From assembly GCA_944390725.1 (NCBI GenBank), contig CALXQU010000003.1:62001-126000 (forward strand): a stretch of DNA of 64,000 bases, read 5' to 3'. The notes under the pieces were generated by a model. It did not search any database. It was not told the origin of the DNA and saw nothing but the letters and a program-made list of their open reading frames with translations. The translations under genes and the position numbers were made by a program. Shown here one piece after another: positions 42,994 through 50,656 of this stretch (positions are counted from its first letter, which is position 1; every line of letters starts with the position of its first letter). Source of the stretch: an uncultured Spirochaetaceae bacterium. Its GTDB lineage: Bacteria; Spirochaetota; Spirochaetia; Sphaerochaetales; Sphaerochaetaceae.

Positions 42994-43953
42994 TTACTTC
43001 ACCGGTACTGTATATCCCTTCTCTGCGAAGTACTTGGCAGCGCCCGGATGATAGGGGACAGTGGTGATTGAGGTGGCGAAGTCGAGGTCAAGCTCAGCGC
43101 CCTTGGCATGTGCCGATGTGATCTCGGCCTTATCCTCGAAGATCGTCGAGACGATGTTGTATGCATCATCCTCTGATACCGTGTCGTTGGCGATGACTAC
43201 TGCGCCGACGGCGACTGTCTGGCAGTCCTCATCCGTTCCGTATACGGAAGCCGCGATGGTATTCGGGCTGTAGTACGGGGATGCCGCGAGAAGCGCGTCC
43301 ATATGCTCCGGATCGATCGATACGAGGTAGACGTCCTGAGTGCTGGCGAGCGTGGAGACAGCGACTGTCGGAGCTCCCGCTACGACGAATGCCGCATCGA
43401 TCTTGCCATCCTGAAGCGCATCGACGCTGTCGCCGAAGCTCTGGTATGTCGGCTTGATGTCATTCTCGGTAAGGCCATATGCCGCAAGGATATCAAGGGC
43501 ATTGTAGTATACGCCTGAGCCTGAGGATCCGATGGATACGGACTTGCCAGCAAGGTCCGCTACCGTCTTGATCGACGGGTCGAGCGTCACGATCTGCACC
43601 TGCTCCATATAGAGGGCGGCGAGGGTGGAGAATCCATCGATCGCGCCTGTCTCCGCGAAGAGGTTTGTGCCGTTGTATGCATAGCTCATGACATCGGTCT
43701 GGACGAATCCGAGCTGATAGCGGCCCATGTCCATCATCTCGATGTTGTCCTGGCTGCCCGCGCTGACGACTGCCGTGACGCTGGTCGGCGTCTCCGATGT
43801 GATCCTGGCCGCGAGCACGTTGCCGTAGCCGTAGTATGTGCCCTGGTCGCCGCCCGTCCCGAACATGAGACCGGATGATTCGCCGGCGCCTCCTGCCACC
43901 GCAGGTACGATGGCGATTGCCAGAACAAGCAGGACAGTAAGTATCCTCCTCAT
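42994..43953 (-). CDS. TAXI-family TRAP solute-binding receptor
   Basis: Periplasmic receptor, 319 aa, with signal peptide (RRILTVLLVLAIAIVPAVAG). Family motifs: FGTGGDQGTYYGYGNVLAAR, LGFVQTDVMSYAYNG, LAGKSVSIGSSGSGVYYNA, LQDGKIDAAFVVAGAPT and TVPYHPGAAKYFAEKGY at the end. The Met at 43953 follows AGGAGGG by six bases; a Met 13 codons earlier has no such site. It captures the substrate for the permease encoded downstream. Confidence 0.94.
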   Translation of the reverse strand: MRRILTVLLVLAIAIVPAVAGGAGESSGLMFGTGGDQGTYYGYGNVLAARITSETPTSVTAVVSAGSQDNIEMMDMGRYQLGFVQTDVMSYAYNGTNLFAETGAIDGFSTLAALYMEQVQIVTLDPSIKTVADLAGKSVSIGSSGSGVYYNALDILAAYGLTENDIKPTYQSFGDSVDALQDGKIDAAFVVAGAPTVAVSTLASTQDVYLVSIDPEHMDALLAASPYYSPNTIAASVYGTDEDCQTVAVGAVVIANDTVSEDDAYNIVSTIFEDKAEITSAHAKGAELDLDFATSITTVPYHPGAAKYFAEKGYTVPVK

Positions 43954-44079
43954 ATGCACCCTCCTGGTATTTAGGTATCTATCTGATTGCAATGGCAGGC
44001 TTTATGCGCTATTGCCTTCAGGTTATAGAAAATCTTCTGCAATAGAGGGGCTTTTGTCAAGGCAATATGATGAAAAGAT

Positions 44080-44107
44080 GAATAAAAACTGCAATATTAT
44101 GCAGTTT
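44080..44107 (-). terminator. Terminator of brnQ
   Basis: Minus strand AAACTGCA-TAATAT-TGCAGTTT followed by TTTATT, about 35 nt after the brnQ stop. Confidence 0.75.
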
Positions 44108-44141
44108 GGTGATTGATTTTGTAATAAAAATCGAAAACGGC

Positions 44142-45416
44142 CTAGCGCCTTGCCCTGTATCTATCGATCAGGAAGCCTATCGCGGCGGCAGCAAGGGAGG
44201 GGATGACCCAGGAAAGCGAGACCGATGAGAGCAAGATCCATCCCTGCATGCCGGCAGGGAGCGCCACCTGCAGGAAGGAGAATGCCAGCGCAGCGGCTGC
44301 AGGCAGGATGTGCGTGAGGCGGTACCGCTGCCAGTCGTCGATGAAGGCCAGCAGGATGAGCACGATCGCGACCGGATAGAGCAGGGAGAGCACCGGCGAT
44401 GATACCGCGATGATCTGGGTGAGCCCTATGTTCGATATGAGGAAGGAGACCGAGGAGAAGATGATGACCCACCAGCGGTATGGGATCCGGGGAGCTATGC
44501 CTGAGAAGTAGACGCCGCAGGAGGAGAGGAGGCCCGTGCATGTGTTGAAGCAGGCGACGATGAATATCATGGAGAGGACTGCCATCCCGTATCTTCCGAA
44601 CGACATCCCGGCTGCGGCGGAGAGGATGTCCGCGCCATTGTCGGCCATGGCCCCGTGCGAGGCGGCGACGCGCCCTATGAATGCTATCGCGGCGTATACG
44701 GCGATGAATATGAGGGCAGCTCCCATGCCGGCGGCAGCCTCTGTCCTCCTCAGCTGCTTCCTGTCCGTCACCCCCATGGCCTTTATGTTGAGCGCTGCGA
44801 CCATCCCGAACACGAGGGCCGCTATCGCATCCATCGTCTGGTAGCCTTCCTGGAATCCCGTGGCGAAGGGGGCGCTGGCATAGGCATCGGATGCCGTGGC
44901 CGGCACGTCTCCGTATCCCTTGGCGGCTGAGCCGATGGCCAGGGCAGCGATCAGGAGGATGAGGAGCGGGCATGTTATCCTTCCCAGCGTCTTCGTGAGC
45001 TTTTCCGGCCTCATGGCGGTCAGCGAGGCCGCCGCGAAGAAGATGAGGGAGTAGATGGCTCGCGGCGCGGTGCCTGCCAGGCCGAAGGCGTTGCCGACCA
45101 TCTCGTAGCTCGTGGATGCAGTCCTCGGTATGGCGAGGCAGGGGCCGATGGCAAGGTAGATGGCTACCGTATATATGATGCTGAAGGCAGGATGGATGCG
45201 CCCCGTGAGCCTGCCCAGGCCATCTGCGCGCTCGACGGCGACCAGGGCCGTTATCGGCAGTCCGATGGCAGTCAGGCAGAAGCCGATGAAGGCAGGGATG
45301 AAGCCGTCCCCCGATGCCGCGGCCAGGAACGGCGGGAATATGAGGTTGCCAGCCCCGAAGAACATGCTGAAGATAGTAAGCGTCAGGACCAGCCTGCTTC
45401 TAAGCGAGAGTTCCAA
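44142..45416 (-). CDS. brnQ: Branched-chain amino acid transporter BrnQ (LIVCS family)
   Basis: Inner-membrane sodium/proton symporter for Leu, Ile and Val. 424 aa, 12 TM segments. FSMFFGAGNLIFPPFLAAAS at residues 16-35 is diagnostic, followed by AIYLAIGPCLAIPRTAS, GFQEGYQTMDAIAALVFGMV and LTQIIAVSSPVLSLLYPVAI. The TTG start at 45416 follows GGGAGG by five bases; no better start fits the family N terminus. Confidence 0.93.
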   Translation of the reverse strand: MELSLRSRLVLTLTIFSMFFGAGNLIFPPFLAAASGDGFIPAFIGFCLTAIGLPITALVAVERADGLGRLTGRIHPAFSIIYTVAIYLAIGPCLAIPRTASTSYEMVGNAFGLAGTAPRAIYSLIFFAAASLTAMRPEKLTKTLGRITCPLLILLIAALAIGSAAKGYGDVPATASDAYASAPFATGFQEGYQTMDAIAALVFGMVAALNIKAMGVTDRKQLRRTEAAAGMGAALIFIAVYAAIAFIGRVAASHGAMADNGADILSAAAGMSFGRYGMAVLSMIFIVACFNTCTGLLSSCGVYFSGIAPRIPYRWWVIIFSSVSFLISNIGLTQIIAVSSPVLSLLYPVAIVLILLAFIDDWQRYRLTHILPAAAALAFSFLQVALPAGMQGWILLSSVSLSWVIPSLAAAAIGFLIDRYRARR

Positions 45417-45471
45417 CTCAGCCTCCCTGATGCTATGATACCACCTATAATGGCCACGCGGTGGAGGAATA

Positions 45472-45585
45472 ATGGAAGAAGATAGGAAGGAAGCAGCTGA
45501 AAAGGAAAGCTCCGCCTGGTCGCCCGAGGACGATATCGTCCTCGAATGGGCTGGACGGGCGGAGGGTATATCAGAGGAGCAGTAG
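45472..45585 (+). CDS. Candidate 37-aa acidic protein
   Basis: ATG at 45472 six bases after GGAGG, 37 codons, TAG at 45583. The peptide is acidic and helical (MEEDRKEAAEKESSAWSPED, then DIVLEWAGRAEGISEEQ). A TATAAT-like box (45447-45452) lies 19 nt before the start. I know no family. It fills the gap between the brnQ start and the argG end on the opposite strand. The ribosome-binding site and lack of other use for this gap support it, but no homology can be claimed. Confidence 0.5.
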   Translation: MEEDRKEAAEKESSAWSPEDDIVLEWAGRAEGISEEQ

Positions 45586-45592
45586 GCTCCCG

Positions 45593-46816
45593 TCAGGACT
45601 TCGCATCCCTCATCGATGAGGCGATGAGCCTGATCGCGTTGATGTTTATGAAGCCCTTGCAGTCGATCGGGTGGTAGCCGCCGGCCTTGTCCATCGAGCC
45701 GAGGTCCTCGTTGTAGAGCGAGCAGTCGGAAGCGATGCCGGCATTGATCACGTTGCCCTTGTAGAGCGCGACCGTGGCCGTTCCCGTGACGTTCTTCTGG
45801 CTTGTCTCGAAGAGCGATGTGAGCATGTTAAACTCAGGCGCGCCCCAGTATCCGTTGTAGATGAGCTCCGCATACTTCGGGCTGAGCATGTCCCTCAGGT
45901 GCATCGCCTCCTTGTCCATGCAGAGGCCCTCGAGGTTGTGGTGCGCCTTCCAGAGGATCTCGCATCCCGGCGTCTCGTATACGCCCCTGCTCTTGATGCC
46001 GATGAACCTGTTCTCGACCATGTCGACGCGTCCGATGGCGTTGTCATGGCCCATCTTGTTGAGGTAGAGGATCATCTCCACGGGATCGGTAACCACGGTG
46101 CCGTCGCCCTCGTTCTTCACGGAGACAGGCGTGCCGTCCTTGAATGCGATGGTGAGCACGGTCTCGGCATCATTGGCCTTCTGCGGTGAGAGGGTGAGGG
46201 AGTAGACATCCTCCGGGCACCTCATCGACGGGTCCTCGAGGATTCCCGCCTCATGGGAGATGTGGATCATGTTCTCGTCCTCGCTGTACGGCTTCTTGGC
46301 CGTAGCCTTCACGGGGATGCCGTTCTCCGCGGCGTACTTGAGCATATCGGTCCTGCCCTCGAACTGGCTGAGCCATTCCTCGTCCTTCCACGGGCTGATG
46401 ATCTTCACGTCCGGCATGTTCATGTAGTAGCCGAACTCGAACCTGACCTGGTCGTTGCCCTTGCCTGTAGCGCCATGGGCGACATACTTGGTCCCCTCTG
46501 CCCTGGCGATCTCTATGTGCTTCTTGGCGATGATGGGCCTTGCCAGCGAGGTGCCGAGCATGTATGTGCCTTCATAGATCGTATTGGCCTTGAGGGCAGG
46601 GTAGATATAGTCGGTGACGAGGGGCTTCCTGAGGTCCTCGACGTATACCTTGCTTGCGCCTGTGGCATAGGCCTTCTCCTCGATCGCCTTGAAATCCTCG
46701 TCCTGGCCGACGTTCGCCACATACGCGATGACGTCGAATCCCTTGTTCGCGAGCCACTTGAGTATTACCGATGTATCGAGTCCGCCTGAGTAGGCGAGAA
46801 TGACTTTCTCTTTCAT
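45593..46816 (-). CDS. argG: Argininosuccinate synthase
   Basis: Joins citrulline and aspartate with ATP in arginine synthesis. 407 aa, standard length. [17 protein letters not shown] is the ATP-pyrophosphatase loop; [53 protein letters not shown] and [11 protein letters not shown] are family motifs. AAGGAG precedes the ATG. No other arginine gene (argH, argF) is in the window. Confidence 0.97.
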   Translation of the reverse strand: MKEKVILAYSGGLDTSVILKWLANKGFDVIAYVANVGQDEDFKAIEEKAYATGASKVYVEDLRKPLVTDYIYPALKANTIYEGTYMLGTSLARPIIAKKHIEIARAEGTKYVAHGATGKGNDQVRFEFGYYMNMPDVKIISPWKDEEWLSQFEGRTDMLKYAAENGIPVKATAKKPYSEDENMIHISHEAGILEDPSMRCPEDVYSLTLSPQKANDAETVLTIAFKDGTPVSVKNEGDGTVVTDPVEMILYLNKMGHDNAIGRVDMVENRFIGIKSRGVYETPGCEILWKAHHNLEGLCMDKEAMHLRDMLSPKYAELIYNGYWGAPEFNMLTSLFETSQKNVTGTATVALYKGNVINAGIASDCSLYNEDLGSMDKAGGYHPIDCKGFININAIRLIASSMRDAKS

Positions 46817-46860
46817 CTCTCTGTCTCCTTACAGCGGTAATTATGCAAATTTATCGAATA

Positions 46861-46891
46861 AATACAATAGGTTTCTGCATAAATATTCAAA
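46861..46891 (-). promoter_or_regulatory. argG promoter with ArgR-type box
   Basis: Minus strand TTGAAT (46890-46885), 18-nt spacer, TGTATT (46866-46861). The plus-strand TGCATAAATATTCA (46876-46889) matches the ArgR half-site pattern TGnAT-N4-ATTCA and covers the -35 and part of the spacer. A weaker copy (TGCAAATTTATCGA, 46844-46857) lies 32 bp away, three helical turns. Arginine-dependent repression is inferred. Confidence 0.55.
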
Positions 46892-46932
46892 AAATTATCA
46901 ATTTAGGCTTAATTCATTAAAATATATGCAGA

Positions 46933-47048
46933 AAAAAGCATCCCCGAATCCAGAAGGGGAATCCGGGGATCCGCGCAGCCGCCTCCGCAGCTACGACTGT
47001 GGCAGTCCCTCTTCGTAGGCAACCTGACAGCATGCCATTTAAGCCACT
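46933..47048 (-). ncRNA. Candidate structured small RNA or attenuator upstream of argG
   Basis: On the minus strand TTTACA (47083-47078), a 17-nt spacer and TAGATT (47060-47055) predict a start near 47048. About 114 nt later a strong hairpin (ATCCCCG/CGGGGAT core) followed by CTTTTTT ends it at 46933. Between them the RNA can form GACTG-CCA-CAGTC inside CTAC...GTAG, and GGCA...TGCC. No open frame fits inside. Because argG has its own promoter downstream of this terminator, an independent small RNA seems as likely as a leader. It matches no class I recognise. The 47084-47230 stretch that follows holds nothing I can support. Confidence 0.5.
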
Positions 47049-47230
47049 GATTAAAATCTAATATAACGGGAAGGATTTGTAAATAGCATTCTGATATAAA
47101 AACCCGCTGTTTCCGTATGCAGGCTATGGGAAAGAGTATAAGTGTTTTCCGCATAATTCCTTCCTGTGCGGCATGCTGCACGTCCCGCCTGCACTTGAAA
47201 ATCATCAGAGGGTAACGTAACCTAGTTCGC

Positions 47231-48001
47231 ATGATAGGATTCTTCATCAAGAAAGCCTTCTTCGATGGCTGGGATAACCTTATCCAGATGGTGCTTTTCA
47301 ACCTGCTCTATACCGCCATGCTGATGGCCGCGCTCTATATGTTCGGCGCCATCCCCTCGGCAGGGCTCTTCTATGGGTTCATCGTCCTCTGCCTCCTGGC
47401 ATATTCCATCGTCATGGGCGGCACGGCCGGCGCCGCATATAACTGGTCATGCTATAAAGGGGATTCATGGGCGGCGTTCAGGCATGGCATCGGCAGGAAC
47501 ATCAGGCACTCGCTCCTCTTCTTCGTGCTTGTGCTGCTCTTCCTCGCCAACATACTCCTTATAATACCGTTCTACCTCAGCATCGGAGGCCCCGTCGGCT
47601 TCATCATCTCGCTGGTGCTCGCCTGGGTGGAGATCGCCCTGGCGCTTACGCTGCCATACTATTTCCCGCTGATGAACCTGTTGCCGGCGGACAGGCCGCT
47701 GAAGACATTCAGGAAGTGCTTCATCATACTGCTGGATAATCTTGGGTTCTCCGTTTTCTTCGCGCTCTACAACGCCGCATGCGTCGCCATCTCCCTCTGC
47801 ACGCTGGGCCTTGTCCCCGGCATGGCCGGCCTCCAGCTCCTTGCGCAGGATGCCATGAAGCTGGTGATGATGAAGTATGACTGGCTCGATGCGAATCCCG
47901 ATGGCGACCGCAGGCATCTGCCCTGGGCGGATATCCTCTACGATGAGAAGGAGAAGGTCGGTCCGAGGTCCCTCAGGAGCATGATCTTCCCATGGAAGTA
48001 G
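47231..48001 (+). CDS. Integral membrane protein (YesL/DUF624-like)
   Basis: 256 aa with five or six hydrophobic segments (residues 20-42, 47-68, 88-112, 118-140, 165-190) and a charged C-terminal tail. The opening GFFIKKAFFDGWDNLIQMVLFN resembles YesL/DUF624-type proteins; the function of that family is unknown. A weak GAGGGTAACG lies about 20 nt before the ATG. It starts a cluster with the CYTH enzyme four bases downstream. Confidence 0.7.
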   Translation: MIGFFIKKAFFDGWDNLIQMVLFNLLYTAMLMAALYMFGAIPSAGLFYGFIVLCLLAYSIVMGGTAGAAYNWSCYKGDSWAAFRHGIGRNIRHSLLFFVLVLLFLANILLIIPFYLSIGGPVGFIISLVLAWVEIALALTLPYYFPLMNLLPADRPLKTFRKCFIILLDNLGFSVFFALYNAACVAISLCTLGLVPGMAGLQLLAQDAMKLVMMKYDWLDANPDGDRRHLPWADILYDEKEKVGPRSLRSMIFPWK

Positions 48002-48005
48002 CGCC

Positions 48006-48560
48006 ATGCGTGAGATAGAGATCAAGGCCTGGGCAGAGGACCCGGAACGGGTCAGGGCCCATTTCGACGGCCTCCTCGGACCGGGCAGGCCTGTTGAGAA
48101 GAGGGACCATTACTTCCATCTGCCGGGAAGCCCCGTGCAGTCGCTGAGGATCCGCAGGCATTGCGGCAGGATGGAGGTCGCATGCAAGAGGGCATCATCC
48201 GCGGACGGGCGCGAGGATAACGAGGAATACGAGTTCGGGGCGCTCCCGTCCGATTACGGCAGGGCGGTTGCCTTCTTCCATGCGCTCGGCCATGAGGACT
48301 TCTTCCTCAAGAACAAGACCGGCTGGGAATGGAACGACGGCGATGCCCATATCGAGCTGCTGCAGGTCAATGACATCGGCACGTTCCTGGAGATCGAGGT
48401 GCTGCTGCCGTTCGATTGCCCGGATACGGAGGTGGGCAGGGCATATTCGCATATACTGAGGCTGCTTGCCGATGCCGGCGTGGATGATATGGATATCGAG
48501 AGGCGTTCCTACAGGCAGATGATATTCGAGAAGGAGGGAATCGATGGAATTCAGGGCTAG
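48006..48560 (+). CDS. CYTH-domain protein (class IV adenylate cyclase/thiamine-triphosphatase type)
   Basis: 184 aa, triphosphate tunnel metalloenzyme. REIEIKAW is the EXEXK signature; conserved strands follow with RDHYFHLPG, SLRIRRHC, EVACKRAS, EEYEFGAL, WEWNDGDAHIELLQVNDIG and FLEIEVLL. Basic and acidic residues point into the tunnel as in CyaB/ThTPase proteins. It might make cAMP or hydrolyse tri/polyphosphate; no downstream cAMP receptor is visible here to decide. Overlaps the parvulin gene by 17 nt. Confidence 0.88.
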   Translation: MREIEIKAWAEDPERVRAHFDGLLGPGRPVEKRDHYFHLPGSPVQSLRIRRHCGRMEVACKRASSADGREDNEEYEFGALPSDYGRAVAFFHALGHEDFFLKNKTGWEWNDGDAHIELLQVNDIGTFLEIEVLLPFDCPDTEVGRAYSHILRLLADAGVDDMDIERRSYRQMIFEKEGIDGIQG

Positions 48561-48819
48561 CCATATACTCGTCAAGGACCAGGCTGCGGCCGAGAGGCTC
48601 TATGAGCGCGTAAGGAAGGGTGAGTCATTCGCCTCCCTTGCGCACCAGTACTCGACATGCCCTTCCAAGTCCAAGGGCGGAGACCTCGGCTGGTTCTCGG
48701 AGGGGCAGATGGTTGCTCCGTTCGAGGCGGCGGTGAGGAAGATGTCCGTCGGCGCCATCTCCAGGCCAGTCAGGACGCAGTTCGGCTGGCACATAATAAA
48801 GAAGACAGGGGCGAGATGA
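48544..48819 (+). CDS. Parvulin-type peptidyl-prolyl isomerase (PpiC-like)
   Basis: A single 91-aa PpiC domain without signal peptide, so probably cytoplasmic: FRASHILVKDQAAAERLYER, FASLAHQYSTCPSKSKGGDL, GWFSEGQMVAPFEAAV and TQFGWHIIKKTG. This is nearly identical in layout to E. coli PpiC (93 aa). Its start lies inside the end of the CYTH gene. Confidence 0.93.
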   Translation: MEFRASHILVKDQAAAERLYERVRKGESFASLAHQYSTCPSKSKGGDLGWFSEGQMVAPFEAAVRKMSVGAISRPVRTQFGWHIIKKTGAR

Positions 48820-48853
48820 GCATCCCTGCCAGCGCGGAGAGGACGGATAGGCG

Positions 48854-49297
48854 ATGAAGGAAGTCACGATATACACCGATGGGGCATGCTCCGGGAACCC
48901 GGGTCCGGGAGGCTGGGGCGCCATCCTTGAGTACAATGGCCATATGAAGGAGATCTCAGGCGGCGAGGAGATGACGACCAACAACCGCATGGAGCTGATG
49001 GCCGCCATACGCTCGCTCTCCCTCCTGAAGGAGCCCTGCGAGGTCAATCTCCACTCCGATTCGAAGTACCTTGTCGACTCTATCCTCAAGGGCTGGGTGT
49101 TCTCATGGGAGGGGATGGGATTCATGAAGAAGGGCAAGCCTGTCCCCAATACCGACCTCTGGAAGGAGCTGCTTGCGCTGATCCGCCTGCATAAGGTGAA
49201 CCTCATCTGGGTGAAGGGCCATGCGGACAATCCCAACAACAACCGCTGCGATGAGATGGCCGTGGCGGAATGGAAGAGGATCAGGGCCGGGAGATGA
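48854..49297 (+). CDS. rnhA: Ribonuclease HI
   Basis: Cuts the RNA of RNA-DNA hybrids. 147 aa. Active-site residues: [17 protein letters not shown] (D9), [11 protein letters not shown] (E47), [11 protein letters not shown] (D69), and [17 protein letters not shown] (H123, D133), all in place. SD GGATAGGCG is weak. The C-terminal 17 nt overlap the TPR lipoprotein gene on the other strand. Confidence 0.96.
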   Translation: MKEVTIYTDGACSGNPGPGGWGAILEYNGHMKEISGGEEMTTNNRMELMAAIRSLSLLKEPCEVNLHSDSKYLVDSILKGWVFSWEGMGFMKKGKPVPNTDLWKELLALIRLHKVNLIWVKGHADNPNNNRCDEMAVAEWKRIRAGR

Positions 49298-49910
49298 GCC
49301 TTCCGCCCGCGAGGATCTCCAGCGGGTCGTAGAGCTCGGGCTCCTGGCTCCATCCGGCCTCCAATGAGGCTTCATCGGCAGCCTTGTCTATCGCCCTGAA
49401 GAAGTCGCTGTACCTGGCGAGGATGGAGATCGCATCGGCATTGGCATGGTCATAGGCGAGGATGGTCCTCGCTTCCTCCTCGGCCCAGCTGTCCCTGCCT
49501 GAGGCCTGGTAGCGCCTGGCCAGGAGCACCCTGATATCCACATCGGCAGGATCCCTGGCGAGGATCTCCCTGAGCTCTTCCTCATAGCTCCTCATCATGC
49601 CGGCTTCCCTGAAGGCATAGGCCCGCAGGTACATGAAGCGCACCATATCAGGATAGATGGCGAGAGCCTCCGCTGCGACGTCTGCGGCTTCCTTCCATTC
49701 ACCCTGCTGAAGATGGGAGTAGGCGAGATTGTAGTAGATCTCCTCCGCGTCCGTGCTGCCAAGCGCCTCGCTGTAGAGCGCCTCCGCCGCCTCGCCATAG
49801 AGTGACCCTGCCTCCTCGAGGTAGATATCGACGGCTTCCTCCGACGTCTGGCAGGAGGAGAGCATCATGATGATCGCGATCGGTATGAGAAGTCTCAGCA
49901 TCTTGGCCAC
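49281..49910 (-). CDS. TPR-repeat lipoprotein
   Basis: 209 aa. Signal [20 protein letters not shown] with lipobox LSSC, then helical repeats: [40 protein letters not shown] and [20 protein letters not shown] are tetratricopeptide units, continuing to about residue 165. Likely a periplasmic-facing scaffold for envelope assembly; partner unknown. The start is a GTG, six bases after the -10 box and with no Shine-Dalgarno; Met4 is the alternative start. Confidence 0.88.
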   Translation of the reverse strand: MAKMLRLLIPIAIIMMLSSCQTSEEAVDIYLEEAGSLYGEAAEALYSEALGSTDAEEIYYNLAYSHLQQGEWKEAADVAAEALAIYPDMVRFMYLRAYAFREAGMMRSYEEELREILARDPADVDIRVLLARRYQASGRDSWAEEEARTILAYDHANADAISILARYSDFFRAIDKAADEASLEAGWSQEPELYDPLEILAGGRLISRP

Positions 49911-49916
49911 ATCTGG

Positions 49917-49945
49917 ATTCTAGCCGAGCCATTGATGTATGCCAA
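49917..49945 (-). promoter_or_regulatory. Promoter abutting the TPR lipoprotein
   Basis: Minus strand TTGGCA (49945-49940), 17-nt spacer, TAGAAT (49922-49917); six bases to the GTG at 49910. Both boxes match consensus well. The divergent adk has TATAAT near 49961. Confidence 0.7.
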
Positions 49946-49984
49946 GTGGCGTCTTCCTGCTATAATCGGGCTGAGGTGAACAAT

Positions 49985-50614
49985 ATGAATATCGTACTTC
50001 TCGGCCCTCCGGGAGCCGGAAAAGGAACAGTGGCTGCTCTTCTCAAGAAGGAGCTTGGCGTACCCCATATCTCCACAGGCGACATCTTCCGCGAGAATAT
50101 CAAGAACGGGACAGAGCTTGGCAGGAAGGTCGAATCCATCATGGCGTCAGGCGCGCTGGTACCCGATGACGTGACTGTCGAGCTCGTCAGGGACAGGCTC
50201 TCCAAGGCCGATGCCGCCGATGGCTATATCCTCGACGGATTCCCGCGCACGATCGCGCAGGCCGAGGCGCTTTCCTCATTCGCCGATATCGATGCGGCTG
50301 TCTGCTTCGTGCTCTCCGAGGAGGAGATCGTCAAGAGGCTCTCCGGCCGCCGCATCTGCAAGTCGACAGGCAGGATCTACCATATCGTCTCCAATCCGCC
50401 GAAGGTGGAGGGCATCGATGACGAGACAGGCGAGCCGCTCATCCAGAGGGATGATGACAAGCCGGAGGCCATCAGGCACCGCCTCGAGGTCTATGAGGCA
50501 TCCACGGCCCCTCTCATCTCGTATTATGAGGGGAAGGGCCTGCTGAGGAATATCGATGCATCAGCCTCTCCGGAGGATGTGCTCGCGTCTATCCTCAAGG
50601 CGCTTAGGGGCTGA
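49985..50614 (+). CDS. adk: Adenylate kinase
   Basis: Interconverts ATP, ADP and AMP. 209 aa from the Met at 49985, after TGAGGTGA. P-loop LLGPPGAGKGTVAA (7-15), AMP-binding STGDIFREN and LDGFPRTIAQAEAL, a long LID (GRRICKSTGRIYHIVSNPPK, then DETGEPLIQRDDDKPEAIRH). The LID holds one Cys only, so it is the non-zinc form. Confidence 0.97.
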   Translation: MNIVLLGPPGAGKGTVAALLKKELGVPHISTGDIFRENIKNGTELGRKVESIMASGALVPDDVTVELVRDRLSKADAADGYILDGFPRTIAQAEALSSFADIDAAVCFVLSEEEIVKRLSGRRICKSTGRIYHIVSNPPKVEGIDDETGEPLIQRDDDKPEAIRHRLEVYEASTAPLISYYEGKGLLRNIDASASPEDVLASILKALRG

Positions 50615-50616
50615 GC

Positions 50617-50645
50617 TTGAATCCTGCCGGGCTGCGACTTACCAT
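50617..50645 (+). promoter_or_regulatory. Promoter of the amylase gene
   Basis: TTGAAT (50617-50622), 17-nt spacer, TACCAT (50640-50645). Eleven bases lie between the -10 and the ATG at 50657, predicting an untranslated leader of only about 4-5 nt. Confidence 0.55.
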
Positions 50646-50656
50646 AGAAGCAGCCT

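Noticed and set aside
46933..47048. S-box (SAM) or cobalamin riboswitch, or T-box, for the RNA upstream of argG
   Set aside because: GAGGGACTGCC and GTCAGGTTGCC resemble pieces of S-box and B12-box, but the other conserved elements are missing or on the wrong strand, and no T-box AGGGTGG sequence exists.
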